Of a DNA stretch of 64,000 bases, positions 8,431 to 17,801 are shown in pieces; the first letter of the stretch is position 1; every line of letters begins with the position of its first letter. Source of the DNA: Taklimakanibacter lacteus (GTDB lineage: Bacteria; Pseudomonadota; Alphaproteobacteria; Rhizobiales; Aestuariivirgaceae). The translations under genes and the position numbers were made by a program. The stretch spans positions 1 through 64,000 of the forward strand of contig QOZQ01000014.1 of NCBI GenBank assembly GCA_003576695.1, written 5' to 3'. The notes beneath the pieces are model-generated. The model did no database searches, was not told the origin of the DNA, and saw nothing but the letters and a program-made list of their open reading frames with translations.

Positions 8431-10541
8431 AGCCCCGCCGTCGGTGTCGGAGCGGTGGCAGCACCTCGCATGCGGTACCAGTGGAGGGCGAATACGATCA
8501 CGGCCAGCACGAAACCGATCTCGTCGGTCATCGGCAGTGTGGCGACGAGCGTGAAGGCCGACGCTGCCGCAAGCAGCCTTTCCCACCACGTCATCCGCCC
8601 CTTGAGGAAGCCGATGACGGCCGTGCCCCACAGGCCGATCGCCAGCGTGGTCTTGACCAGGACATAGGCCACGGCCGGCCAATAGCCGATCGTCGCGGCC
8701 AGCGGCCCGCCATCCTGAAGCATGAGCACCGGATTATAGACCGCCATGAACGGCACCACGAAACCGGCGGCAGCGACCTTGATGGCCTCGAACGAGATTC
8801 TGAGCCCGCTTTCCCTGGCGATGGGCGCGGCGGCGAAACAGGCCAGCGCCACCGGCGGCGTCAGATCCGCCAGGATGCCGAAATAGAAGACGAACATATG
8901 GCTGACGAGCAAGGGCACGCCGAGTTGCAGCAGCGCCGGTCCCGCGATCGACGATGTGATGATGTAGTTCGGGATGGTCGGTATGCCCATGCCGAGGACG
9001 ATGCAGGTCACCATCGTCAGGAGCAGCGACAGGAGGAGGCTCGATTCCCCGACCGACACGATGAAGGCGCCGAAGGTAGTGGCGGCGCCGGTGAGCGTCA
9101 GGGTGCCGATGATGATGCCGACGACGGCGCAGGCTATGCCTACGGGCAGCGCGGTGCGCGCGCCTTCCGCCAGCGAGTCGCGGCAGTCGATCAGGGTCCG
9201 GCGTCCGCCGCTGACGAAGATGTTGATGAGTATCAGCGCCGCGCCGGCCACCAGAATGACATTGATGCCAAATCGGAAGAAGCTGGCGGCGATGAGGCCG
9301 AGGCCGATCCAGAAGATGACGCGCAGCACCGTCGACGGCAGGCCGAGCGCCACCGAGCCGCCGAGGATCAGGAGCACCGTGAGCGCAAGGCCGATCGTGC
9401 CGGCATAAAGCGGCGTGTAGCCGGAGAACAGGAGATAGACCAGCACGGCGAGCGGCAGGATCAGGTACCAGCCCCCGCGCAGCGCTTTGATGGGCGACGG
9501 CAGGTCGGCTTTCGCCATGCCGGTCAGATTGTGCTTGCCCGCCTCGAGATGCACCATCCAGAAAGCCGCGGCGAAATAAAGCAGGGCCGGGATCACCGCC
9601 GCCTTCACCACTTCATAGTATTCGACGCCCAGCGTCTCGGCCATGATGAAGGCGACCGCGCCCATGACCGGCGGCATGATCTGTCCGCCCATCGAGGCCG
9701 TCGCCTCGACGCCGCCGGCGAAGGCCGGGCGATAGCCGAAGCGCTTCATCAGCGGAATGGTGAACTGGCCGGTGGTCACGACATTGGCCACGCCGGAACC
9801 TGAGATCGTGCCCATCAGGGCCGACGCGATGACCGCGACCTTGGCGGCGCCGCCGCGCGCATGGCCGACGCAGCCGAGCGAGACATCGGTGAACAGCTTG
9901 ATCATCCCGGCGCGCTCCAGGAACGAGCCGAACAGGATGAAGAGGAAGATATAGGTGGCGGAGACATAGATCGGGATGCCGTAGATGCCTTCGGTCCCGT
10001 AAGCCATCTGGTCGATGATCTGCGCGAAGTCGTAGCCGCGATGGTTCAGCGGCGCCGGCAGATACTGGCCGAGCAGCGCATAGGCCAGGAAGCCGCCGGA
10101 AATGATCGGCAGGGCAGCCCCCATCAGCGCATAGCCGGCGGCGAAGACGGTGATGAGCGCCACCACGCCGAAGACGATATCGAGCGTCGTCGGATCGCCC
10201 GCCCTGAGGATCAGCGGCTGATACTCGACATACTGATAGAGCGCGACGGCGAGGCCTGCGAACGCCAGCAGCCAGGCGCCGGCCTTTGCCGGCCGCGAAA
10301 GGCCATAGGCGCCGGCGACCAGCGGAAAGGTCAGCAACATCAGGAAGCCGAGATGAAAGGCCCTGAGGATCTGGCTCGGCACGCTGAGGATATGGGCTGC
10401 GGTCGCGATCTGGAAGAGCGCGAAGGCGACCGCGATCCAGAACAGCACACGGCCCTCGATCGTCGGCGCGAACCCGCCGCCGGTCGGGTCATGCGAAATA
10501 TCGGTGGCCGGCGCGGTCGCCGCTTTGTCGGTGGTTGTCAT
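8427..10541 (-). CDS. TRAP transporter fused permease (4TM/12TM)
   Basis: This 704-residue integral membrane protein fuses a DctQ-like N-terminal part (about residues 30-190) to a DctM-like 12-TM part. The latter carries GTISGSGVANVVTTGQFTIP near 260 and a second glycine-rich GMGIPTIPNYIITSS box near 530. TRAP transporters import organic acids or amino acids using an ion gradient and a periplasmic binding protein. The fused form goes with TAXI binding proteins, and the gene for one is immediately upstream, 29 nt away. The substrate cannot be told from sequence. Confidence 0.95.
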   Translation of the reverse strand: MTTTDKAATAPATDISHDPTGGGFAPTIEGRVLFWIAVAFALFQIATAAHILSVPSQILRAFHLGFLMLLTFPLVAGAYGLSRPAKAGAWLLAFAGLAVALYQYVEYQPLILRAGDPTTLDIVFGVVALITVFAAGYALMGAALPIISGGFLAYALLGQYLPAPLNHRGYDFAQIIDQMAYGTEGIYGIPIYVSATYIFLFILFGSFLERAGMIKLFTDVSLGCVGHARGGAAKVAVIASALMGTISGSGVANVVTTGQFTIPLMKRFGYRPAFAGGVEATASMGGQIMPPVMGAVAFIMAETLGVEYYEVVKAAVIPALLYFAAAFWMVHLEAGKHNLTGMAKADLPSPIKALRGGWYLILPLAVLVYLLFSGYTPLYAGTIGLALTVLLILGGSVALGLPSTVLRVIFWIGLGLIAASFFRFGINVILVAGAALILINIFVSGGRRTLIDCRDSLAEGARTALPVGIACAVVGIIIGTLTLTGAATTFGAFIVSVGESSLLLSLLLTMVTCIVLGMGIPTIPNYIITSSIAGPALLQLGVPLLVSHMFVFYFGILADLTPPVALACFAAAPIARESGLRISFEAIKVAAAGFVVPFMAVYNPVLMLQDGGPLAATIGYWPAVAYVLVKTTLAIGLWGTAVIGFLKGRMTWWERLLAAASAFTLVATLPMTDEIGFVLAVIVFALHWYRMRGAATAPTPTAGL

Positions 10542-10570
10542 GTGAGCTTCCGGAGAGAAGCGTCAATCAC

Positions 10571-11530
10571 CTAAAGCAGGCCTTTTTCCTTGTAGTAGCG
10601 CTCGGCGCCCGGATGCAGCGGTATCGGAAGTCCCTTGGCCGCGCCCTCGGGCTTGATCGCCTTCGCCGCATTGTGCGCCGCGACCATCGTGTCGAGATGC
10701 GCGAACAGCTGGCTGGTCATCTGATAGGCCTGCTCGTCCGCGACATCGGCACGCGTCACCAGGATGTTGGTGATCGACAGCGTCGGCACGTCCTCCTTCT
10801 GGCCTTCATAGGTGCCCGCCGGAATGACGGCCGCCTGGAACGGCGCGCCAAGCTTCTGGGCGACCTCGGCCGGAACCGCGACGACCGTGATCGGCACCGA
10901 TGTCGCCAGGTCCTTGATGGAAGCGACGCCGAGGCCGGCCGATTGCAATGTGGCATCGAGCTGCCGGTTCTTGATGAGCTCGACCGACTCGCCGAATGGC
11001 AGGTATTCGGTCTTGCCGAGATCGTCATAGCTCATGCCGAGCGCGCCGAAGATCGCGCGCGCATTGAGTTCGGTGCCCGATTTCGGCGCGCCGACCGACA
11101 GGCTCTTGCCCTTGAGGTCGGCGAAGGATTTGATCCCCGAGTCCTGGCTGGCGACGACCTGCACGAAATTCGGATAGATCGCGCCGATGGCCCGCAGCTT
11201 GTCGAGCTTCTTGGGGAAGCCCGCTTCCGCATCGCCGTCGGCCGCGGCCTTGACCGAGTCGCCCAATGCGAAGGCGATCTCGCCCTTGCCCTGCTGCAGC
11301 AGATTGAGATTCTCGACCGACGCCTTGGTCACCTGCACCTGCGTGCGCACACCCGCGATGTTCTTGCCATAGATCTCCGACAGGGCCACGCCAAGCGGGT
11401 AATACACACCGCTGGTGCCGCCGGTCAGGATATTGATGAATTCTTCCGCGCTGGCCGGCGTTCCGAGCCCTGGCGCGACGACAGCGCCGCCCATCAGCGC
11501 AAGGAGACTGCGGCGCGAGACTTGTGTCAT
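10571..11530 (-). CDS. TAXI family TRAP transporter substrate-binding protein
   Basis: The 319-residue protein has an N-terminal export signal with a twin-arginine motif (SRRSLLALMG), then INILTGGTSGVYYPLG, the typical TAXI opening, and a type II periplasmic-binding fold through the rest. It captures the solute in the periplasm and hands it to the fused permease encoded just downstream. The gene order binding protein, permease, DUF1850 is standard for this class. Substrates of characterised relatives include glutamate and related acids, but none is predicted here. It is the first gene of the operon and is preceded by a 98-bp gap. Confidence 0.95.
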   Translation of the reverse strand: MTQVSRRSLLALMGGAVVAPGLGTPASAEEFINILTGGTSGVYYPLGVALSEIYGKNIAGVRTQVQVTKASVENLNLLQQGKGEIAFALGDSVKAAADGDAEAGFPKKLDKLRAIGAIYPNFVQVVASQDSGIKSFADLKGKSLSVGAPKSGTELNARAIFGALGMSYDDLGKTEYLPFGESVELIKNRQLDATLQSAGLGVASIKDLATSVPITVVAVPAEVAQKLGAPFQAAVIPAGTYEGQKEDVPTLSITNILVTRADVADEQAYQMTSQLFAHLDTMVAAHNAAKAIKPEGAAKGLPIPLHPGAERYYKEKGLL

Positions 11531-11628
11531 GAGGTTCCTCCCTGTCGGTGTCTTCTGTTTAGTCCTGAGACTGTTCTCTCAAGGACAGCCCGTCAAGCGC
11601 AATCCTACTTTCGCCAGACATGTTTCCG

Positions 11629-12348
11629 TCACGGCGGCTTGATCAAATATCGTGCAAGCGCAACGGCATAGGGTGGGATTGCTGAATCGATTTGTGAGGA
11701 CGACCGGATGACCTCTATGTCGCTGAGCTCGTCCTCATGGGCGCCGGGCAGATAGCTTCGCACGCGCTGCGCCAGCGCCGCGGCATCGCTGGCGAAATGA
11801 AAGACCTGGGCCACCGACAGACGCGGCCCATCGAAGATGGCCAGCAGCTCGCCGCGCTCGGCTTCTTCGGCCTTGAGGCCGGTCTCCTCTTCGAGCTCGC
11901 GGGTGATCGAGCCCATGATGTCGACCTCGCCGTCGGCGCCGACATCCTTCATTTCGAGCGATCCTCCCGGAGGATAGACCTTGCCCGCATTCAGCGTATG
12001 GCTCGCCATGCGCCCATAGAGCACCGCCCCATCGGCGCTCAGCACCGCCGCCGACCCGAAGACATTGCACACATCCTTGTCGGGCCAGCCCCAGTCGCGC
12101 CAGGCGACGAAGCTCGCATAGTCGGTCTTGATGAATTGTCCGGTGAGCGCTTCGCCCGTGATCGCGGCGCCGGAGCAGATCAGCACATCGCCATTCCAGA
12201 TCCTGGGATTGCCATCGGCAAGCTTGCGCCAATGCGCGCCGATGCGTTGCTTTTCCGCCTCGGCAAAGGCCCAGCTGCCCGATTTCAGCCGGAGATCGAG
12301 GGATTTGATGGCAACGGGCTTGATCAGTTGGGGTGATTTGTCGTGCAT
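11629..12348 (-). CDS. Nudix hydrolase domain protein
   Basis: The product has 239 residues when started at the ATG at 12348 (MHDKSPQLIKP). The second half of the Nudix box is clear (RELEEETGL near residue 165), with the expected GG upstream in YPPGGSLEM. The spacing between them is longer than the canonical pattern, so the loop carries a short insertion. Nudix enzymes cleave nucleoside diphosphates linked to another group; the C-terminal part rich in hydrophobic residues is not diagnostic. It is divergent from the TMADH-like gene, with only 76 bp between the starts. Confidence 0.8.
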   Translation of the reverse strand: MHDKSPQLIKPVAIKSLDLRLKSGSWAFAEAEKQRIGAHWRKLADGNPRIWNGDVLICSGAAITGEALTGQFIKTDYASFVAWRDWGWPDKDVCNVFGSAAVLSADGAVLYGRMASHTLNAGKVYPPGGSLEMKDVGADGEVDIMGSITRELEEETGLKAEEAERGELLAIFDGPRLSVAQVFHFASDAAALAQRVRSYLPGAHEDELSDIEVIRSSSQIDSAIPPYAVALARYLIKPP

Positions 12349-12424
12349 CGGTGGGAATTGGTCCAGGGCTGGCGGAATTGGTTCGTCATTGGTACACAGT
12401 TGCTCCCTTCTTATCGAGACCACC

Positions 12425-14476
12425 ATGACCCGCGATCCCCGCTACGACATCCTTTTCGAGCCCATCCGCATTGGCCCGGTCACCGCGCGCAACCGCTTCT
12501 ATCAGGTGCCGCATTGCAATGGCATGGGCTATCGTGACGCTTCGGCGCTGGCCGCCATGCGCGGCATGAAGGCGGAAGGCGGCTGGGCGGTCGTCTGCAC
12601 CGAGATGGTGGAGGTCCATTCCGGCAGCGACGTGGCGCCCTATGTCGAATTGCGCAACTGGGACGATCAGGACATCCCCACCCTCGCCCGCATCGCCGAC
12701 AGGATCCACGAGCACAAGTCGCTCGCCGGCATCGAGCTCTGCCATTCGGGCTATACCGCCGCCAATCTCTATTCGCGCGAGACGCCGATGGCGCCTATGG
12801 CGATGAACGTCTCGACCTATCATTTCGACCCCGTTCATGCGCGCGCCATGGACAAGGACGACATAAGCAACTTGCGCAAGATCCACCGCGCCGCGGCATT
12901 GCGCGGCAAGAAAGCGGGCTACGACCTCATCTATGTCTATGCCGGCCACGGGCTTGGCATCTTCCAGCAATTCCTATCGCGCGCCACCAATGACCGCATC
13001 GATGAATATGGCGGCTCGCTCGCCAACCGCGCGCGCCTGCTGCGCGAGGTGATCGAGGATACCAAGGACGCGGTCGGCGACACCTGTGCCGTGCCGGTGC
13101 GTATCGCCATGAGCGAGTTTCTGGGCGCCGACGGTCTCGAGCCCAACGAGGTCGAGGATGCGATCGGCATGATGGCCGAGTTGCCCGATCTCTGGGACCT
13201 GTCGCTTGCCGCCTGGCCCAAGGATTCGCAGACCTCGCGCTTTTCGGAGGAAGGCTTCCAGGAGCCCTATATCAAGGGCGTCAAGAAGCTGACGACGAAG
13301 CCCGTCGTCGGCGTCGGGCGCTACACCTCGCCCGATACGATGGTGCGCGTCATCCGCCAGGGCATCATGGACATGATCGGCGCGGCCCGTCCCTCGATCG
13401 CCGATCCCTATCTGCCGAAGAAGATCGAGGAAGGCCGCATCGACGACATTCGCGAATGCATCGGCTGCAATATCTGCGTCACCGGCGACTATACCAAGAC
13501 GCCGTTGCGCTGCACCCAGAACCCCTCCATGGGCGAGGAATGGCGCAAGGGCTGGCATCCCGAGCGCATCCGCCAGAAGGAGAAGGACGCGCAGATCCTC
13601 ATCATCGGTGCGGGACCTGCGGGCCTCGAGGCCGGCCGCGCGCTGGGCCAGCGCGGCTATCAGGTGACGATCGCCGATGCCGCGCGCGAGGCCGGCGGCC
13701 GCGTGGCGCTTGAATGCCGCCTGCCCGGCCTTGCCGCCTGGGGCCGGGTGCGCGACTGGCGCCTCCTCCAGATCGGCAAGATGCCGAACGTCAATCTCTA
13801 TCTCGAAAGCGAGCTCACCGCCGACACCGCCCTCGAATTCGGCGCCGATCATATCGTCTGCGCCACGGGCGCCCGGTGGCGGCGCGACGGCGCCGGCCAT
13901 CACCAATATCTGCCGGTTCCGGTCGCTGCGGCGATCGAGGTCTTAACTCCCGACGATCTCATGTCGGGAATGAGGCCGCGCGGCAAGGAAGCCGTCATCT
14001 TCGACGACGATCATTATTACATGGCGAGCGTGCTCTGCGAGCTTCTGGTGAAGGAGGGCATCACGGTGACCTATGTCACCCCGGCATCGGTCGCCGCCGC
14101 CTATACCGTCAACACCATGGAGCAGAAGATCATCCAGGCGCGCCTGCTCGACATCGGCGTGAAGATCATCGCCGGACAGGCTTTGTCGGCAATCGAGGCG
14201 TCGGGCCCCGTCACCTCTTGCATCTATACCGGCAAGGAAGAGCGGCACGAGACGGCAAGCCTTGTCCTCGTCACCTCGCGCAAGGCCGATGACGCCCTCT
14301 ATCAGGGCCTCAAGCAGATGGGCGCGCCGGTGACCGCGATTGGCGATGCCTGGGCGCCGGCGGCCATCGCCCATGCCGTCTATGCCGGGCGAAGGTTTGC
14401 CGAGGAATTCGAGGCAAAACCGACGGATGTGCTGGAAGTTCCCTTCCGCCGCGAAATGATCGCCTTGTCGGTCTAG
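12425..14476 (+). CDS. TMADH-like FMN/4Fe-4S/FAD oxidoreductase (demethylase-like)
   Basis: The 683-residue protein aligns through its length with trimethylamine dehydrogenase. Cys31 in YQVPHC corresponds to the Cys that holds covalent FMN, and Cys345, Cys348, Cys351 and Cys363 match the 4Fe-4S ligands. A GAGPAGLEAGRALG nucleotide-binding motif follows near residue 399. By my alignment from memory, two of the three aromatic residues that cage trimethylamine are replaced (Tyr60 by Met61, Trp355 by Asp), so trimethylamine is an unlikely substrate. Relatives of this length demethylate dimethylglycine or N-methylproline (DgcA, StcD). No partner subunit is adjacent, so the substrate stays open. 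I chose ATG 12425 because homology begins there. Confidence 0.88.
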   Translation: MTRDPRYDILFEPIRIGPVTARNRFYQVPHCNGMGYRDASALAAMRGMKAEGGWAVVCTEMVEVHSGSDVAPYVELRNWDDQDIPTLARIADRIHEHKSLAGIELCHSGYTAANLYSRETPMAPMAMNVSTYHFDPVHARAMDKDDISNLRKIHRAAALRGKKAGYDLIYVYAGHGLGIFQQFLSRATNDRIDEYGGSLANRARLLREVIEDTKDAVGDTCAVPVRIAMSEFLGADGLEPNEVEDAIGMMAELPDLWDLSLAAWPKDSQTSRFSEEGFQEPYIKGVKKLTTKPVVGVGRYTSPDTMVRVIRQGIMDMIGAARPSIADPYLPKKIEEGRIDDIRECIGCNICVTGDYTKTPLRCTQNPSMGEEWRKGWHPERIRQKEKDAQILIIGAGPAGLEAGRALGQRGYQVTIADAAREAGGRVALECRLPGLAAWGRVRDWRLLQIGKMPNVNLYLESELTADTALEFGADHIVCATGARWRRDGAGHHQYLPVPVAAAIEVLTPDDLMSGMRPRGKEAVIFDDDHYYMASVLCELLVKEGITVTYVTPASVAAAYTVNTMEQKIIQARLLDIGVKIIAGQALSAIEASGPVTSCIYTGKEERHETASLVLVTSRKADDALYQGLKQMGAPVTAIGDAWAPAAIAHAVYAGRRFAEEFEAKPTDVLEVPFRREMIALSV

Positions 14477-14522
14477 AGCAAATCCCGCCAAAGTTGCAGA
14501 CTTTGGCGATAAGGATTTGCTC
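14476..14522. repeat. 47-bp palindromic repeat, family B, copy 1
   Basis: GAGCAAATCC and GGATTTGCTC are outer arms and CGCCAAAG and CTTTGGCG inner arms. It starts on the last base of the stop codon of the TMADH-like gene. A 47-bp copy in opposite orientation lies at 57108-57154 with only a few differences. Confidence 0.85.
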
Positions 14523-14528
14523 AAAGAT

Positions 14529-14594
14529 ATTAATTTGGCGCGCGATCGGACGGAAAACCGGCTTCCACTTTTCCTGATCGCGCGCCGAATTAAT
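14529..14594. repeat. Palindromic repeat, family C, copy 1
   Basis: Arms of 19 bp (ATTAATTTGGCGCGCGATC against its near-perfect complement, one mismatch) enclose a loop with GAAAACCGGCTTCCACTTTTC. The same loop core, GAAAACCGCTT..CACTTTTC, occurs in the palindrome at 18774-18818 on the other strand. The element directly follows the family B repeat. Confidence 0.8.
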
Positions 14595-14649
14595 CCTCGG
14601 TTTACCAAGATCGCCGAGTCTCAGGTTAAGACCTGGGACAGCTCCGATC

Positions 14650-15912
14650 ATGACACGGCCTATCATCACTCTCGCTTTCCTCCTTTCCGCTGGATTTGCG
14701 GCACCCGCTTTTGCCCAGTCCAACGACTATACGGGCTCCATCGCCTCGCTCACCCGCCAGGCGCCGACGGGCAAGCTCGCCACCCAGACCGAGGTGCTGG
14801 CGGGCGAGGCCCAGGCGGCCCTGCTGACGCCCTCCTCGCCCCAGGCGATGGATGCGGCAGTCGCCATGTATGACCACATCACCCGCAATGGCGGCTGGCC
14901 GCGGATCACCGAGCGCAATCTCGAAAAGGGTGATTTCAGCGACCAGGTCGTGCGCCTGCGCCGGCGCCTGGTGGCCGAGGGTTATCTGCCACCCCACAGT
15001 CTCGAGGTCGACGAGCCGGAGAAATTTTCGCTCGAGATCCGCAATGCGGTGAAGGCCTTCCAGTCCAATCATGGCCTCGCCACGACCGGCAAGGTCGATG
15101 ACCGCACCTTGGCCGAGCTCAATATCCCGGCCGGCGCCCGCTTGCGCCAGCTGCAGATCAACCAGCCGCGCGTCGCTGCCTATTCGGCCAGGCTCGGCCC
15201 CCGCTACATCCTCGTCAACATCCCCTCGGCCCAACTCGAGGCGGTGAATTTCGGCGCCGTCTATTCGCGCCACAATATCGTGGCCGGCAAGCTCGACCGT
15301 CCTTCGCCGGTGCTGATGAGCCGCATCAGCGACATCAATTTCAATCCCTATTGGACGGCACCCGATTCGATCGTCCAGCGCGACCTTCTGCCCAAGCTCG
15401 CCAAGGATCCCGACGTGCTGAGCAAGATGCGCATCCGCGTCATCGAGAAGGCGAGCGGCCGCGTGATCGACCCGCGCTATGTCGACTGGCAGGCGACGCC
15501 GAGCAATCTCTACCTGTTCCGCCAGGACCCCGGCGACCAGAATGCCATGGCGACCGTCAAGATCAACTTCCCCAACAAATATGCGGTCTATCTGCATGAC
15601 ACGCCGACCCGCGAATTGTTCGGCCAGAATGCCCGCTATCTGAGCTCGGGCTGCATCCGCGTCGATCGCGTCGATGTGCTGGTGAACTGGATCCTGTCCG
15701 GCCAGGATGGCTTCGATGCCGGCATGATCGAGACCATTGCCCATACCGGCGAGCGCCTCGACAAGCGGGTGAAGAACGGCCCCGATCTCAGGATCATGTA
15801 TCTGACCGCCTGGGCGACCGAGGACGGCCGCATCCATTTCCGGCCCGACATCTATCATCTCGACGGCAGCGGCTTCGTCACCGGCCAGCCGCAGCCGCGC
15901 AGCGAATTCTAG
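14650..15912 (+). CDS. L,D-transpeptidase (YcbB type)
   Basis: The 420-residue protein has a signal peptide (cleavage after APAFA, about residue 24) and a peptidoglycan-binding domain near residues 95-165. A YkuD catalytic domain follows, with His316 in YLHDTPT and catalytic Cys335 in SSGCIRV. Such enzymes make 3-3 crosslinks in peptidoglycan or attach proteins to it, working in the periplasm. The size and the long insert before the HDTP motif fit the YcbB-like class. It is monocistronic, with palindromic repeats on both sides. Confidence 0.92.
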   Translation: MTRPIITLAFLLSAGFAAPAFAQSNDYTGSIASLTRQAPTGKLATQTEVLAGEAQAALLTPSSPQAMDAAVAMYDHITRNGGWPRITERNLEKGDFSDQVVRLRRRLVAEGYLPPHSLEVDEPEKFSLEIRNAVKAFQSNHGLATTGKVDDRTLAELNIPAGARLRQLQINQPRVAAYSARLGPRYILVNIPSAQLEAVNFGAVYSRHNIVAGKLDRPSPVLMSRISDINFNPYWTAPDSIVQRDLLPKLAKDPDVLSKMRIRVIEKASGRVIDPRYVDWQATPSNLYLFRQDPGDQNAMATVKINFPNKYAVYLHDTPTRELFGQNARYLSSGCIRVDRVDVLVNWILSGQDGFDAGMIETIAHTGERLDKRVKNGPDLRIMYLTAWATEDGRIHFRPDIYHLDGSGFVTGQPQPRSEF

Positions 15913-15923
15913 CAAAATCCTCG

Positions 15924-16030
15924 TGCTGAGGTGCGAGCGCAGCGAGCCTCGAAGCACGATCCAGGAACACAGGTCGTGCCGCTCGCCACCCTTCGAGGGC
16001 CGCTACGCGGCCACCTCAGGGTGAGGGTCT
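15924..16030. repeat. Dispersed palindromic repeat, family D
   Basis: The left part (CTGAGGTGCGAGCGCAGCGA, then GCCTCGAAGCACGA) is mirrored by the right part (TCGTGCCGCTCGCC, then CCTTCGAGG and CCACCTCAGGGTGAGG). Sequences of this kind (cgaggtgcgag...cctcgaagca) recur between genes of many Rhizobiales as far as I recall. Only one copy is present here. Confidence 0.65.
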
Positions 16031-16095
16031 AGTTAAGCGGCTTGCTGCTTCGATCCGCTGTCTCTAGCATCCGCTCGACTGTCACGGAGGCTTCG

Positions 16096-16695
16096 ATGCG
16101 CGGTTCATTTCACATGCTGACTCGCTATGGCGTTTTCGCCCTGGTAATGATGGCTGCCTCGATCACCGCGCATGCCGACGGCGAGATCGGCAAGCTCATG
16201 ACCGCTGCCGACAAGCAGCGTCTGGCCGCCTTTGACAAGACGAGGGCCGAAGCAATTGCCGAAGCGAAGAAAGGCGGCGCGCCGGAAGATGTCGCGACAT
16301 TGGAGAAGATCCTCGCCGGCAAGGATCTCAGCTTTTCGGAAAGTTTTGATTTTACCGGCAATTGGCGCTGCCGTACGGTGAAGCTCGGCGGCAACCTGCC
16401 GCTCATCGTCTATGGTTGGTTCAAATGCCGGGTGACTGATGATGGCTCCGGCTGGAAGCTCGAGAAGCTGACCGGCTCGCAGCGCACTTCAGGCGCCTTC
16501 TATACCGACAGCGGCACAAGGCTCATCTATATCGGCGCGGCGCATTACGCAGACGAGAAGCCGAAGCGCTATGCGAGCGATCCCGACCGCGACGAGGTCG
16601 CCTATGTGCTGCGACCGGACGAGAACCGCGTCCGTCTCGAATTCCCCTTGCCCAAATATGAATCGAAGCTCGATATCATCGAGCTCATCAGGTGA
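16096..16695 (+). CDS. DUF4893 exported protein
   Basis: The product has 199 residues, starting at the ATG at 16096, which has GGAGG 5-6 nt upstream. A hydrophobic signal region runs to about residue 32 (ASITAHADGEIG). The mature part has the DUF4893 layout: a short helical region with LMTAADKQRLAAFD, then a beta-rich domain with WRCRTVKLGG and WFKCRV, whose two cysteines may pair, and YTDSGTRLIYIGA. The function of the family is unknown. Its stop overlaps the GTG start of the FUSC gene, so the two are translationally coupled. Confidence 0.85.
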   Translation: MRGSFHMLTRYGVFALVMMAASITAHADGEIGKLMTAADKQRLAAFDKTRAEAIAEAKKGGAPEDVATLEKILAGKDLSFSESFDFTGNWRCRTVKLGGNLPLIVYGWFKCRVTDDGSGWKLEKLTGSQRTSGAFYTDSGTRLIYIGAAHYADEKPKRYASDPDRDEVAYVLRPDENRVRLEFPLPKYESKLDIIELIR

Positions 16696-17801
16696 GGCTG
16701 GAAAACCCGCTGGCTTTCTTCCGCCGGCACATGGCCGAGCTGCGCCATGCCTTGCGTGTCGTCATCGCCGTCGTCGCCGCTTTCGCGGTGGTGAAGCTTG
16801 CCGGACTTCCACAGGGCTGGTGGGCCGTCATCACCGCTCTCCTCGTCGTCCAGACCAGTGTCGGCGGCTCACTCAAGGCGGCGCTGGATCGTTTGTGGGG
16901 CACGATCGCCGGCGCGCTCTATGGCGCCCTCATCGCCATCATCGTCCCGCACGCGACCGACATTGGCCTGGCGCTGGCGATCGCGGTGGCGATCCTGCCG
17001 CTGGCCTATCTCGCCGCCGTGAACCCGATCTTTCGCGTCGCCCCGGTGACCGCCCTCATCGTCATGCTGCCGATCTACGGGCCGTCGTCCGATCCCATGC
17101 TGTCGGCCTTCGATCGCGTTCTCGAGATCGTCATCGGCAATATCGTGGCGCTGGCCGTCACTTTCGTGGTCCTGCCCACCCGCGCCCACAGCCAGCTGCG
17201 CGAAGCCGCCGCCAGGGTAGCGAGCCTCAATGCCGATCTCTTGGACAATCTGGTGGGCGGTCTCCTGAATGATGCGGGCCGCCAGGGCACCCCGCCCATC
17301 CATGCCAGGATCCGCGCCGCCCTGAAGCAGACCGAGACCGCCGCCGAGGAAGCAGCGCGCGAGCGTAAGATGCGGGTGAGCGACGAGCGCGATCCCGAGC
17401 CCGTGGTGCGCACGCTCTATCGCGTGCGCCATGACCTGGTGATGGTGGGACGCGCCGCGGTGAAGCCCCTCCCCACCGCCATTCTCGGCGATTTCAGCCC
17501 GCTTCTGACGACGCTGCGCAACGATGCGGGCGCCGTGCTCAGGGGAATATCGACGAGCCTTCTCGCCCGCACCGCGGCGCCGGCACTCGACAATTATCAG
17601 GCGAGCGCCCGCGCTTTGGCACAGGCGATCGAAGCTCTGGGCGAGGACCGGAAGCGGCTGCCGCGTGAGGAGACGGCGCGGCTCTTCACCTTGCGTTTCG
17701 CCCTGGAGCAGTTGGGCGATGACATGCGCGATCTCGCCTCACGGACGAGCGAGATGTCAAAAGGTCATTCTGGCCCGAGCGCCAGCCCCTCCAGCGGCTG
17801 A
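16692..17801 (+). CDS. FUSC family membrane protein
   Basis: The 369-residue protein starts at a GTG overlapping the previous stop (GTGA). The N-terminal 160 residues contain about six membrane segments with the FUSC/ArAE signature QGWWAVITALLVVQTSVGGS. The rest is a cytoplasmic helical domain. Relatives export aromatic acids (AaeB) or act in envelope stress, but many are uncharacterised. Here there is no partner membrane fusion gene, and the neighbour is a DUF4893 protein. The last 37 bp overlap the convergent UPF0303 gene. Confidence 0.88.
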   Translation: MRLENPLAFFRRHMAELRHALRVVIAVVAAFAVVKLAGLPQGWWAVITALLVVQTSVGGSLKAALDRLWGTIAGALYGALIAIIVPHATDIGLALAIAVAILPLAYLAAVNPIFRVAPVTALIVMLPIYGPSSDPMLSAFDRVLEIVIGNIVALAVTFVVLPTRAHSQLREAAARVASLNADLLDNLVGGLLNDAGRQGTPPIHARIRAALKQTETAAEEAARERKMRVSDERDPEPVVRTLYRVRHDLVMVGRAAVKPLPTAILGDFSPLLTTLRNDAGAVLRGISTSLLARTAAPALDNYQASARALAQAIEALGEDRKRLPREETARLFTLRFALEQLGDDMRDLASRTSEMSKGHSGPSASPSSG

